Shown here in pieces: positions 1-10,800 of a DNA stretch of 44,703 bases. The DNA lies in contig CAMJRR010000021.1 of NCBI GenBank assembly GCA_946408345.1, positions 1-44,703 of the forward strand, given 5' to 3'. A program made the translations under genes and the position numbers. This stretch comes from an uncultured Bacteroidales bacterium. Lineage in GTDB: Bacteria; Bacteroidota; Bacteroidia; Bacteroidales; F082. Every line of letters begins with the position of its first letter. Positions within the stretch are counted from its first letter, which is position 1. Below the pieces are notes generated by a model. It was not told the origin of the DNA. It did not search any database and worked only from the letters and a program-made list of their open reading frames with translations.

Positions 1-2890
1 GCACTGAGACGAGTAACGGAGCCTCGGGATTGCCAAACTTTCTGCCACTAATACGCTCCAAATCAGCAATATGCTTTTTTATCATGCCATGGATTTCAGT
101 TCGCAGCTCAGGAATGGTATTGATGGTCTCGTTTCGACGGAAAGTTTCGGTGGTAATAACAAAACCTGGAGGCACCGGCATTCCCAAGAGATACAGCTTT
201 TTCAGGTTGTTGGCCTTATTGCCGATAAAGACCTGGTTATCCATCTGGGGCGTCTCTTCCCAAAACGGGCTGACCAGCATTTCGGAGTTGTAGGTCATGA
301 TGTCGCTGATAAGCTTGGGATTCAAGGTGGCTTCCATGGTACGCAACGAATTGAGTATGCGTCCAATGAAATTGTCTAAAGGCTGCATCAGGAAGGCATC
401 GGAAAGCAAGTCGCGGTGGAACTCCTCCGATTTCTTACTAATCAAAGCCACCGTTTCACGCTCAATGAGTTTCTTTTCGGGGTCGAAAAGCTGTGGGATG
501 ACGATTTTCAGCGGATATTCGTACGACTTCAGGAAGTACTTGATGATGATGCGGCGCACGTCTTCGGCAATGAATTGGAAAATGTTGATGTATTGGCCGA
601 AAGAGAAGCTTCGTGAAGTCAAGCTATAGCGCAGCATATCGAGCTTTGAGTTGAGGCTTTGGTTGGTGATGCCATCGAGTTCAAGGCCATCACGGAAGTA
701 CTCAAGGATTCTATAGATTTGATTCAATGTGCGTTCAGAGATATAGTCGAGGTTGATACTTTGCACAACCTTCTCCATAAGTTGGGTCGCCACACGCTCC
801 AGGCGGAAAGTCAAGCCCATAGCCTCAAACTTATTCTCGCGGTAGGTGCCATACATCGACGGAATGCCAATGGCAATATGCCGCTTATGATAAATGTTTT
901 CCCAACCTTCACTCTGTTCGGGATTGAAAATCACGGTCTTGAGCTTGTCCATAAAGACATAAATCATGGTCAGCGATTTGCCGAAATCCTTGGCTTTATA
1001 CACTTTCTCGAACTCATCAATTTCCTCATCAGGGATGAAGGGGAAACTGCGCAGCGAGCTGAAAATATTGACCGACTCAAAGCTGTATTTCTCTCTTAGA
1101 TAGGCATACAAGTCGCGAATGTCCATCAATCGTGCACGCTCACGCTGGAAAAGCTCATCTTCCAATTCGATACGACGAGCTGCAGAACCGATGAGGTTCT
1201 CGTAATCGTCACGCGAAAGCATCAGCACATCCTCGGGGTTGAGGCACGAAATCTCGCACATCATCTGAACAAGGTTGTGGACATGCACAAACCATGTGCT
1301 TTCCTTGTCGATGCTCTCGAAAACATTTTTGGGAAGTATGGGTTTCAGTAGGTCAAGATTACCATCGCTCCAAAACTTAAACACATCAAAGGTCAGACCT
1401 ATCAGCGTGTTATTGCTTTCTGTATGCACCTGCTTGCGAAGGAAATGCACCAATTGATCCTGACGACCCGAAATCTCGTCCATGTTGGTCGTCACGTTAC
1501 GGATTTCGCCTTCGGCACCGATTTCATTGAAATAGACGGGGAAAATGCGCGTCAACTGTTTCACTTTTTTATAATAAGGTGTGATGTTGGAGTTGAGCAC
1601 CTTGGTGATTTCACGTTGGAAAAGGTCGGTGTCGCTCAAAAAGATGCCACCCAGTTTCAGGTTAACAATCAGTGCCGACAACAACTTATCCATGGGCGTC
1701 TTGGAATGCTCAATGAGTTCGAGCCACACGCGGATGTTCTTGATGTGGTTTTCATCCACGGAAAGTTGCCAGTCCTCGCCAACAAACACATTACCAGGTG
1801 TGACGAAGCCGAAAGCGATGAGTTTCTTCTCAAAATAGTTGACGATTTCCTTCTGTTCGGTTTGGTCGACATCGATGATTTTCAGGCCCAAGGTAAGCTG
1901 GAAATCAAGCACTGCCGACATATAATCCTTGCGCAATTCCTCAGCGAGGTCGAAAATCGTGTCGATGAAAGGTATCAAATCGTCCTGCGGCATTTCATCG
2001 ATGGCGTCACGCATCATGCGGTCCATGTTCCAGATAAGACGCTCGCGCTGGTTTTCCATGCCAGGCAAATGTAGAAGGAAAAACACGTAATGGAACTTGG
2101 TGATGAAATGCGGGAAGGCTTTTTCAGACTCAGTGAAACGCTTGGCCACCTGCTCGAAGTTCGGCATATCGGTCAGCTTTTTCCATATGTCACTTGCTGC
2201 CAGCTCAGCATTCAGCTGTTCAAAATAGGGTTTACCGATTTCGTTGCATACAGTTTGGATTTCTTCCTCGTTCAACAGCGATTTCTTGCTTTCCACCCAG
2301 TTCTCCACTTGTGAAGTTTCCTGCCAATAGCGGTAGTTCTCTTGCAACATCTTCCGCAACAAATCGCAAGCTTGGGCTTTAAATCGCTCATCTTGCGCTA
2401 CCTTGTCAAGATAACGACCGGCGTGTTTGGTGGCTAAGATATAGACATCCTTATTGTTTTCAAAAGCCTCGTTCAAGATATTGAAGACCAAAGAAATCAA
2501 TTCGGCATGCTTTTGTGACTCGGAAATGACTTTGTTGGCAAATTCCATCAAAGTGATGATGACATTGAGTCGCAATTTAGCTGCCACTTCGGGCTTCAGC
2601 AGGCTATGCATCATCTCCAAAGGGATGTGGAGCGCATCGGCGGGGATGTCGTCGCGGGTATAAAACCAAAAGTCGTCAAGAAGCATCTTGCGCAGTTCCT
2701 CGGTGACAAAAGTATGGTTCGACAAAGGATGGTGATACTCGGTGATACACTCTTTCGCGCGTTTGTTGATGCCAAAGTATTTGACAGATAAATCGATAAA
2801 TTTTTGGTGTTCTTCAGGGATGAAGATATCTTTATATCTGGTCTGGGCCAGATTGGCTTCTAAAGCTTGTGATTTGAAAGTTTCGGACAT
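1..2890 (-). CDS. PEP/pyruvate-binding (PPDK/PEP synthase-like) protein with large N-terminal region, 3' end outside window
   Basis: The minus strand reads open from an ATG at 2888-2890 to the window edge, giving 963 codons without a stop. The first ~885 residues are soluble and largely helical, and I do not recognise them. From about residue 890 the sequence becomes the start of a PEP/pyruvate-binding (PPDK N-terminal, ATP-grasp) domain, with the hallmark GNKANNLKKL and MPVPPGFVITTETF segments. In this family the domain binds ATP and phosphorylates a swivelling histidine; the histidine and PEP-utilising domains would lie beyond the left edge. Ordinary PEP synthase or PPDK begins with the ATP-grasp domain, so the long N-terminal extension is unusual. 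The gene is divergent from gapA and has its own -7 element at 2911-2918. A role at the PEP/pyruvate node is plausible, but the substrate cannot be told from this fragment. Confidence 0.75.
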   Translation of the reverse strand, partial: MSETFKSQALEANLAQTRYKDIFIPEEHQKFIDLSVKYFGINKRAKECITEYHHPLSNHTFVTEELRKMLLDDFWFYTRDDIPADALHIPLEMMHSLLKPEVAAKLRLNVIITLMEFANKVISESQKHAELISLVFNILNEAFENNKDVYILATKHAGRYLDKVAQDERFKAQACDLLRKMLQENYRYWQETSQVENWVESKKSLLNEEEIQTVCNEIGKPYFEQLNAELAASDIWKKLTDMPNFEQVAKRFTESEKAFPHFITKFHYVFFLLHLPGMENQRERLIWNMDRMMRDAIDEMPQDDLIPFIDTIFDLAEELRKDYMSAVLDFQLTLGLKIIDVDQTEQKEIVNYFEKKLIAFGFVTPGNVFVGEDWQLSVDENHIKNIRVWLELIEHSKTPMDKLLSALIVNLKLGGIFLSDTDLFQREITKVLNSNITPYYKKVKQLTRIFPVYFNEIGAEGEIRNVTTNMDEISGRQDQLVHFLRKQVHTESNNTLIGLTFDVFKFWSDGNLDLLKPILPKNVFESIDKESTWFVHVHNLVQMMCEISCLNPEDVLMLSRDDYENLIGSAARRIELEDELFQRERARLMDIRDLYAYLREKYSFESVNIFSSLRSFPFIPDEEIDEFEKVYKAKDFGKSLTMIYVFMDKLKTVIFNPEQSEGWENIYHKRHIAIGIPSMYGTYRENKFEAMGLTFRLERVATQLMEKVVQSINLDYISERTLNQIYRILEYFRDGLELDGITNQSLNSKLDMLRYSLTSRSFSFGQYINIFQFIAEDVRRIIIKYFLKSYEYPLKIVIPQLFDPEKKLIERETVALISKKSEEFHRDLLSDAFLMQPLDNFIGRILNSLRTMEATLNPKLISDIMTYNSEMLVSPFWEETPQMDNQVFIGNKANNLKKLYLLGMPVPPGFVITTETFRRNETINTIPELRTEIHGMIKKHIADLERISGRKFGNPEAPLLVSV

Positions 2891-2910
2891 GGTTTGATTG
2901 ATAAAGTTTG

Positions 2911-2918
2911 CAAAAATA
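2911..2918 (-). promoter_or_regulatory. Bacteroidetes-type -7 element for the PPDK-like gene
   Basis: On the minus strand the octamer is TATTTTTG, matching the TAnnTTTG consensus, 20 bases before the ATG. I see no clear TTTG at -33. It lies in the 110-bp divergent spacer shared with gapA. Confidence 0.55.
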
Positions 2919-2951
2919 AGGAAAAATGAATGAAGATTTCTGCGAAAATCG

Positions 2952-2959
2952 TAATTTTG
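2952..2959 (+). promoter_or_regulatory. Bacteroidetes-type -7 element for gapA
   Basis: TAATTTTG matches TAnnTTTG, 41 bases before the ATG at 3001. Its position argues against the longer in-frame start at 2926, which would begin upstream of the promoter. No good -33 TTTG is visible. Confidence 0.6.
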
Positions 2960-3000
2960 CCGCTTCTTTCAAAAACGAACAACTAAATCATACTATCCAA

Positions 3001-4008
3001 ATGGAAAAGATTAAAGTAGGTATCAATGGTTTCGGCCGCATTGGCCGTAACGTGTTCCGCATCATTTGCGAACGTCCGAACTTAGAAATCGTGGGCGTCA
3101 ATGACCTGACGAGCACCAAGGTGCTGGCCCACTTGTTGAAATATGACTCCACCCAGGGCAAGTTCCCCGGCACAGTGGAATATGACGAGACTGCACTCAT
3201 CGTCAACGGTGTGCGCATCCCCGTCACAGCTGAACGCGCCCCGCTGAACATCAAATGGAGCAAGACCCCCGATGTGGTGGTTGAATCCACCGGTGTGTTC
3301 CGCTCAAAGGAAAGCAGCAAGGGCGGCTATGGCGACCACCTGAAGGCTGGTGCCAAGAAGGTCATCCTCTCCGCTCCTTCGAAGGACGCCATCGACGCCA
3401 CTGTTGTGGTCGGCGTGAACAACAACGACCTGACCGACGATGTGGAATGCGTCAGCAATGCCTCCTGCACCACCAACTGCCTGGCACCTGTCGCCAAGGT
3501 GTTGAACGACCGCTTCGGCATCGAGCAGGGCTACATCACCACCATCCACAGCTACACCAACGACCAAGTCATCCTCGACGGTCCTCACAGCGACCTGCGC
3601 CGCGCCCGTAGCGCCGCCATGTCGCAGATCCCGACCACCACTGGTGCCGCCAAGGCCGTGGGTATCGTCATCCCCGAACTGAATGGCAAACTCGACGGCA
3701 TCGCCGTCCGCGTTCCTACGCCGACCGGTTCACTCGTCGACCTCGTCTGCACGCTGAAGACCGAAGCCACGAAGGAAGAGATCAACGCTGCCATGAAGGA
3801 AGCCGCTGAAGGCCCGATGAAGGGTGTGCTCGAATACACTGAGGACCCGATCGTGAGCTGCGACGTCATCCACAACCCACACAGCAGCATCTTCGATGCC
3901 CAAAGCACCATGGTGATGGGCAAGATGGTGAAGATCATGTCGTGGTACGACAACGAATGGGGTTATTCCAACCGTATGGTCGACCTCATTGAGATGATGA
4001 AATATTGA
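3001..4008 (+). CDS. gapA: Glyceraldehyde-3-phosphate dehydrogenase (type I)
   Basis: This 335-residue protein is NAD-dependent glyceraldehyde-3-phosphate dehydrogenase, the cytosolic glycolytic enzyme that makes 1,3-bisphosphoglycerate. The N-terminal Rossmann motif NGFGRIGR is at residues 9-16 and Asp35 follows the second strand. The catalytic Cys156 sits in SNASCTTNC. The C-terminal catalytic half ends with the usual SWYDNEWGYSNR segment. Length is normal for the family. The start at 3001 is chosen because the protein begins MEKIKVGINGFG like its relatives, while the in-frame ATG at 2926 lies upstream of the promoter. The codons are C-rich at third positions compared with neighbours, as expected for a highly expressed gene. 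It is monocistronic, with a strong palindromic terminator 45 bases after the stop. Confidence 0.97.
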   Translation: MEKIKVGINGFGRIGRNVFRIICERPNLEIVGVNDLTSTKVLAHLLKYDSTQGKFPGTVEYDETALIVNGVRIPVTAERAPLNIKWSKTPDVVVESTGVFRSKESSKGGYGDHLKAGAKKVILSAPSKDAIDATVVVGVNNNDLTDDVECVSNASCTTNCLAPVAKVLNDRFGIEQGYITTIHSYTNDQVILDGPHSDLRRARSAAMSQIPTTTGAAKAVGIVIPELNGKLDGIAVRVPTPTGSLVDLVCTLKTEATKEEINAAMKEAAEGPMKGVLEYTEDPIVSCDVIHNPHSSIFDAQSTMVMGKMVKIMSWYDNEWGYSNRMVDLIEMMKY

Positions 4009-4052
4009 TTATGAGATTGGCCGAAAGGCCAAGCTCTCCAAAACGCAATTAC

Positions 4053-4088
4053 AGTAGAGGCGGTGCATGCACCGCCTCTACTTTTTTG
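4053..4088 (+). terminator. Rho-independent terminator of gapA (30-bp perfect palindrome)
   Basis: Two perfectly complementary 15-base arms (4053-4067 and 4068-4082, centre TGCATGCA) are followed by a T-run at 4083-4087. The GC-rich stem plus T-run is a textbook intrinsic terminator. The perfect symmetry also makes it a candidate copy of a dispersed palindromic repeat. Confidence 0.85.
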
Positions 4089-4417
4089 TAAGCATACGAC
4101 GAAATACACGTTGTAGGCGTTGTAGTGGTGCTGTACTTTCGCGGTCACAAGGAATCCCTATCCCACTAAGGCGACACAAGACGAGGTACTTTATTTTCCC
4201 AGGACACCCATATCTCAGAGCGGTGAGACCCATATCTGCCGCACGTCAACCATAGGGGTCTACAGAAGGCTAATACATAAAAAAAACTCCTAGTTATCAT
4301 CTCCCAAAAAACAACAGCGGCTACAACTTCACTTCAAGTTATAGCCGCTGTTGGTGTTATTTGTAGGTTCAACTACCCGTAGTTGGTCGGATGTTTACAC
4401 ATTTATATCCATAATAC
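4089..4417. other. Intergenic region without a supported gene
   Basis: Between the gapA terminator and the 82-residue gene there is no credible coding sequence; the short open frames here have no recognisable product. The region holds a minus-strand hairpin terminator (separate entry) and a short inverted repeat at 4371-4384 (AACTAC/GTAGTT). A short direct repeat, CCCATATCT, occurs twice between about 4208 and 4238. Confidence 0.6.
4305..4352 (-). terminator. Second hairpin terminator, minus strand
   Basis: Arms 4313-4329 and 4336-4352 form an 11-bp stem, one mismatch, then 5 more pairs. On the minus strand the stem is followed by TTGTTTTTT. It would back up the hairpin at 4418-4453 in ending transcripts of the 82-residue gene and the giant gene upstream of it. 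Confidence 0.7.
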
Positions 4418-4453
4418 AAAGACGGCCCCGCCTTGAAAGGCGGAGCCGTCTTC
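4418..4453 (-). terminator. Hairpin terminator after the 82-residue gene
   Basis: A GC-rich stem (GACGGC..CCGCC paired with GGCGG..GCCGTC, one mismatch, 6-base loop) lies 38 bases downstream of the minus-strand stop. The minus-strand T-run is short (CTTTGTATT). This may be a bidirectional or first-stage terminator. Confidence 0.6.
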
Positions 4454-4490
4454 TTGAGTTCACAATCAAATACGGCGAACAATATGACTA

Positions 4491-4739
4491 TTATTCGTCT
4501 TTCTTACGCTTACCTAACAGATAGGCAACGCCTAAACCACCAAGTAAGAACAGACCTTCGCCAACAGGAATGTATTGGTCAACTCCTAAACCTTCTGCTG
4601 GCACCATTGCACCAAAAGCGCCTGCAGACATCGTGCCACGGTTTTCGTTTGTTTGGTCATCGTCCAAAAAAACCTGAGCCATTGCAGGGGTAATAGCCAT
4701 GGTGAATGCTGCGACAATTGTCAATATTCTTTTTTTCAT
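4491..4739 (-). CDS. Small secreted protein with hydrophobic C-terminal segment and basic tail
   Basis: This 82-residue protein starts MKKRILTIVAAFT, giving a clean signal peptide cleaved after AMA-Q (about residue 21). The ATG at 4739 is preferred over the upstream in-frame one at 4778 because it puts the basic residues at the start of the signal peptide. The mature part is short: an acidic stretch (FLDDDQTNEN), a Gly/Ala-rich linker, and a final segment VPxGEGLFLLGGLGVAYLLGKRKKDE-like in layout (PVGEG, then 15 hydrophobic residues, then KRKK). That ending has the architecture of a membrane stop-transfer or sorting signal (motif, hydrophobic helix, basic tail). It lies 104 bp after the giant T9SS gene, separated from it by a strong hairpin. 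I recall similar small proteins in Bacteroidales genomes, but their function is unknown to me. Confidence 0.7.
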   Translation of the reverse strand: MKKRILTIVAAFTMAITPAMAQVFLDDDQTNENRGTMSAGAFGAMVPAEGLGVDQYIPVGEGLFLLGGLGVAYLLGKRKKDE

Positions 4740-4795
4740 CTTATTGAGTGTTATTGTTGATTTTCCAATAGTATTCATTTATCGTTATCAAGGTC

Positions 4796-4832
4796 ACCGA
4801 TGACACGGGGCCTAAGGCCTCGCGTCATCGGT
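4796..4832 (-). other. Strong intercistronic hairpin between giant T9SS gene and small secreted gene
   Basis: Nine-base perfect outer arms (4796-4804 and 4824-4832) enclose an inner GGCCT/AGGCC stem. It begins 11 bases after the stop of the giant gene. No T-run follows on the minus strand, so it is more likely an mRNA-stabilising or processing hairpin, or a leaky terminator that sets the ratio of the two products, than a full stop. Confidence 0.55.
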
Positions 4833-4843
4833 TAAACACTTTC

Positions 4844-7800
4844 TTATCTGACAATAATCTTTTGAGTTCTTACTACCTTATTGTCAATCACGCGCAACAG
4901 GTAAACGCCCTTGGCAAAGCCATCGAGGTTGACCCTATTCTGGTCATTGCTCAGCTGTGCAGCATAGAGCACGCGACCAGTCATGTCGATCACATCCAAA
5001 TGACCCTGACCATTGATGATCCACTCACTGCCGTTGAAGAAGGCGAAGTTTTCGCTTTCATAGCTGATTTCCTCATCCAAGCCCGTCACCGTGTATGTGA
5101 TGTAGAAACGTGAAGCATAATCATCGGAAGAAGCCTCAAAGGTGTAGCTGTCGTTGGCCAACATATCGTAGTTGACACCCGTCTTGTTGTCAATCAGGCG
5201 CAAGTTGGTGAAGTTACCATTCTCCATGCCCCATGTCATCGTATAAATACCATCATGTTCGGCCTTGAAGTGCACCGGCACTTTTTCCGTGCCTTCAGGC
5301 GTGAACAGGATACCGTATTCGCGACCATTGAAGCCTGCAGCTATCCTGAAGTCAGAATTGCGAAGGCCTCTCACCTTGGTGGCACCGCCTAATTCAGGAC
5401 GGTTAAACTCGATGATGGTGAGGTCGCGGTTACCCTGTTGGTTCTTAACGAAGAGGTTGACCAAGGGGTAATTCAACTGATTCTCACCGCCACGGAAGTA
5501 AGAGGAGCCGTCTGTAGCTTTTTCTGCCGTAGCCCAAGTATAGTCAAATACATAGTTGCTCGAAGCAGCAGCCGAATACACGAAGAAGGCTTGATGCGGG
5601 TGAATGAAACGCGAAGGCGTTACACTATTCGCAGATTGATCGACGGTGTAAGGAACATAGGTGCCCTGTTCAGCATCATAGATGTAGAACTGGTTCATCG
5701 TCGAGGAAACCTTCGTCAAGTCGAGATAGGCCTGATAAGGATTACCCACCAAATTCCAACCTTTATTGTACTCAATGTCGTCTGGCTCTTGGTTGGTGAT
5801 TTCAATTGTCTCACCGCCCGTATTAAGAATGCCATTGCTGCTCATATAAGTGTCTTGGCTGATGGCCATCATGTAGCCCTTGCCAGGTGTGAACACACAG
5901 GCTGCACTTTCGTCATCGTTTGCGCCTTGATCCAAACCAGTATATTCAATGTTCGCGTGAACGCCTTCGACTAAGTCAAAATGGAAGTGGTTTTCCTTGT
6001 CGCGCTTGAAGTTGATCCAGTGGTATTGAGGCTCAAAGTAGGTGTAGAAGTCCCAAGCCACATTTGAACCGATCAGTCCATTGGGGAAGTAGCTGTCGTT
6101 GAGTTCCTTAACATCACTCCAATCGAGAGCAGGATCGGAATGTGACATGTCTGTCACATATTCGTTATACTTGGTTCCCATCTTTGCATTCTTGAGCGGG
6201 GTTGACATCATGTGCCAGTCGTACAGCAATTGGTTGCCCCAATAGTCTTGAGCGTTCTTACACGAGTTGTCGAAGGTGACACCCACGGTAGCATTGATAT
6301 CGGAATATACACCATCGGTGGCTTTCTGGAGCAAAGCTGCGTCTTCGTTGATGAAGAGGTTGGCATTGCCCGAACCATTCGTCACATCGATAGCACTGTT
6401 GTAGAGGAAGATGTTGGCAGCCTTGCCGCTGTATTTGGTCAGCAGGTTATCGAGACCGTTATGGGCCTGTACCGATACAGTAACATCATTTGTAGTAGTA
6501 GTAGTGATTTCATCACTGGCGCTATAGCGCAAGAACTTACCTTCTTCCTCAGCGTAATTGCCCATACAGTTGTCCTTCGGGAAGGCCAGCACAGGCAGGT
6601 CACCATTGAGGTCTTGCGTGGTCGGACGGTACCACGAGGACAAGCCAGCAGGCTTATACGTAATAGTTCCATCAGCGACCCACTGGTTCAGCACGCTCAA
6701 CAGACCGTTCCAAATCAGAGGAGCGCGTTTGTCGTCAGTGTATTCAATTTCCTCATGGTTGGCGTAAGTATTTTCCGACGGAGCCGTGACAATGTTGTCG
6801 CGATACATATAATCGAGGTGCTTGCGATCCTTCACAGCAGCGAAGATGCCACTCTTGGTGGGAGCCACATTGTTTTCCACATCAGCTGACACATACTGTC
6901 CAGCCTTGCTGGCATAGCAGTATTTAATTTCGCCATGGTTCGTGTAAGCAAAGGCGGGGATTTCCATCTGACCGAGATTGACGTAGCAGTTCTCCACATG
7001 GCGACCAGGCTTGTTCTCACCCACGAGGCCACCCATTGTGTTGGAGCCTTCCATGTTGACATTAGCATAGCTGTTGTAAAGGTCACCACCATTGGTACCC
7101 ACCAAACCGCCCATGACGGTTTCGGTAGTACCTGTCAGGTCGCAGACAGCGAATGAGGAGTGGATAGTGCCGCTCTCAACATTACCTGCAATACCACCCA
7201 TATTGACAGTATTGCTACCGCCAGTGACGGTACCTGCAGCTTCCACATTGCTGATGGTAGTATTCGTCATGACACCAGCCACAGCACCCATGTTGGCGGC
7301 ATTGGCATTAAAGTTGACCATAGCCATCACATCTTTGATAATTGCACCGTCGGCTTTACCGATCATACCCATATAGTCTTGCACCAACGGGCTGTGCATG
7401 TTCTCAATAAGGTGTCCGTTACCGTTAATAGTACCCTTGAAAGGATGTCTATTATCGCCAATCGGCACCCAGATGCTCTCGTCCATGTCGAGGTCGGCCA
7501 AGATATTAACGGTCTTGCCAACAAACTCGTTACCAGGCTGACCGTTTTCACCATTCACCAAGGAAATAATCCATGCGTACTGGTATTGTGTATAGATATC
7601 AAAGTTGGTAACATTGGTGATGTCGGCGGGATAAATCCAACCACCTTCTGCTTCTGTAGGCACGTGGTCTTGATAGGTCACCCAAGTACCAAGCCAGTAA
7701 AGAATCTTAGGATCCGTATATTTCACCAACTGGTACTTCTGACCATCGTGGTAGATGATGCTATTGGGATGCGTGTTGAAAGGCGTCTCAAGCCATTCAA

Positions 7801-10800
7801 CATCCTGATCCACATTCACCACGCGGGTATAAGTGTTGTCGATGTCGGCGGTCAATGACTTGGTGACACCAATCTTGGCATCGGCACTCAATGGGCCATA
7901 GGCATCGTTACCAGTAGCCGTACCAATGGTAATCATCTTGTCGGCTGCGGTGAGGAACACGTTGTTCTGTACATCACCCTTCATATTGTCAACGATTTGG
8001 ATATCGTCTGAAACCACTATGGTACCAGCCATGTAAACACCACCGCCTTCGCCCGTAGTCACATTGTTCCTAATCGTTGCATCCTGGTTCATCATCAACT
8101 TACCGCCATTGGCCACATTCACAGCAGAGCCATTGACACTACTACTATTGTTGTTGAAGAGCACGGTACCGTTAGAAAGCTCAAGGGTACCACCATTAGC
8201 TATAGTAATCATGGAAGCCGTAGCGGTAACGGTATGAGGACCGCCATTTTCATCAGTATCATGAATTATCTGTTCGTGGGTCTCAGGATCTTCGGTGGTA
8301 TAGGTAGTTTCACCATTGTTATAGTAACCATCCAAGGTAATACCTGTCATGGTCATGTGGTTGGTCACATTGAGCAGGTTGCCGAGATAAGCTGTGTTAT
8401 TGGGGTTGCCCACAATGCTGGCATCGGTTGCCGACAGTTCGTGGCCGCCGTTGTAACGATAGATGATGACATTGTTGTAAGGCAGACCATTCCAATTGAG
8501 TTGCTTGCTAGCAGTGACCTGGTTGACGATGTAGATTTCGTCACCTGCCATGTAGCCGCAACGGTTGAAGATGGTACTCAATTGCTTCACAGCCTTGTCG
8601 GGGTGACGGGCGTCGTTGGCGTTAGAGCCGTTGATACCGTCAATGTAGAATCTATTGCCTTGACCACGGCGGTACACTTCCACAACGATGGTCAGCGGTT
8701 GGTTATTGACCAACTGGCCTTGTGCATTTTTGTAGTTGTCAAAGGTAATATTGAAGGTCAGCGTACCGATCAACTCTTCCGTAGTAGCGGTTTGCGAACC
8801 GTCGTAGTGCAGGGTGAAATCGATGGCAAACTCCGAACGGCCACCAGTCTTACCAACTAAAGTAGCCGTTGGATTGTTCTGCGTGAGCGGATATGAGTCA
8901 CGTTCCGTATAATTGCCTTCACCGTTCCAACCATCCGTGTTGTCGTAGTTCAAGCCAGCGGCATAACCGACGGCATATTGATTCCAATTATAGGTACCAC
9001 CACGAGCGATCAGGACACCGCCATTGGCTGGCACGAAGGTCACACTATTAAGCGTAAAGTTGGCAGCCACACCAGTCTGGTAAAGGTTAGCAGCGAAGGT
9101 AGGAAGCACCACTTTGGCATTGAAGGTTTCCGAAGTGCTGCCCTTGCCCTGCATGATAGCGTAAAGTTGTGTGGTGAAAGTCTGTTCGATGGTGGAGCTA
9201 GTGCTCACAGCCAAGGAGATAGTGACACGGTCGACCGTCTGCTCAATCATTACTGGATTTTCTGTTACAGTAGTGGTTTCATTACCATTTTCATCATAAT
9301 AAAGAGGATTACCATTTATATCCTTCTTTTGCACATTTTCACGTTGCACCAGCACAATGCTCGAAGGATCCCAAGTCATATTGGATGTCAGCTTATCATA
9401 ATAGGTAAGACGGAACGTGACCTGAGGCTCCTTTGTGTTGTCGGCCTTGGTGTACTTCGTGGTGGGTAGGGCCAGGTTGTTGTCCGACTCATAGCATATG
9501 ATGTAGTCGCTGCCAGCCATACCAGTAGAGGGTAGGATGACCAAACCAAAGTTGACGTCAGCATTCTTCTTCATCTCAGTGAGGGTACCTTCAACAGCAG
9601 ACTGTTGCTGTCCCGTCATTTGGACATCGGTATCTTCATTGAAATACATCCAGTCATTGCCAGTGCCGGTTTCGCGAGCAGCATTCCACATCAGCACATC
9701 AGCACCATAGTCGATGGTAGTGGCATCGCCGTTGGTCTCGAAGCAGTAGTAGTTGTTCGGGTTGCGGAAGGCGGGCAGGGTGATGACCACATCCACGGTC
9801 TTCCAAGCATCGGAACCCGAAGCATGAGCATTGAAGATACCTTCACGATAGTGCTCCGTGCCACCTTGGCGCCAGATACGGAAGTACTGTTCACCGTTCT
9901 TCGACACCGTGTGGTTCTCGTAAGGCATCTGCACATTACCAGCCGCACCATTCAAAGCAAAGGTGTTTTCAGAAGCAGTGTAGCTGATCCAACCGCCATC
10001 GTTCGGGTTGTCAAGGTCGCTGCCTTGGCCAAATGAAGCGTTGGTTTCCCAGCGCGGACGGGCGTAGGCGCAAGTACCGTCTTCAGCGTTGTTACTGGCC
10101 ATCATGTGGGAGTAGCCAAGGAGAGCACCATAATTGCTGCCCCACTTGATCTCAATGTAGTTACCACCGTTCACGCGCACCTGGTTGTTGCAGCTGCTGA
10201 GCGTTTCGGGAGTGATAAGCGTGTAGCCAGTGAGTGTGGGTGTAGTAGAAGCAAAGGTGTTGTCACAGCTCATGCTGCGGAAATTGGCAATCTGTGTGAT
10301 AGGAGCATTCAGGAAGATGCCCGTTCCATTGACAATACGCATACCGTCAACGTCGGTGTCGGCATTCGTTTGCTTATTGTTGTTATAGATTTCATAGACG
10401 CTGTACTTCTCGGTTTGGTTCAGGTCGTTGATGCGACCTTGACCAGTGAAGTTGATGTTACTGTTGTCTAAGATCAACACCTTGGCAAACTGGATGGAAT
10501 AGAGTGTACGGGAAGCCTCGGTAGGCTGAGCACCTTGGGTTGTACCATAGTTGCGTACGATAACCGTGCGCTCTGCCTTACCAGCGTGGCACGAGGTACC
10601 GCAACCGAGGATGGAGCCTCCGATGTTCATATACTGAGCGTTGTTGGCCTGTTGTGTCGTGGTCTCGTATCCGTTACCATCCACATAGATGTTGGAGTTA
10701 CCTGAGATGGTGTTGCTGCCGAAGGTGCCGCTGAAGGTACCCCAGTCGCCACCAGCCCAAACTGTACCGCCAATACTCAGGGTAGCCACCCTATAATCGA

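Noticed and set aside
659..2074. Plus-strand open frames at 659-1099 and 1424-2074
   Set aside because: The minus strand is open throughout from 2890 to the edge and ends in a clear PEP/pyruvate-binding domain; the plus frames are shadows.
2926..3000. Upstream extension of gapA to an ATG at 2926
   Set aside because: The extra 25 residues match nothing in the family and the extension contains the -7 promoter element.
4067..4255. Possible small gene of 62 codons after gapA
   Set aside because: It starts inside the terminator palindrome, and its product is basic and without any recognisable pattern.
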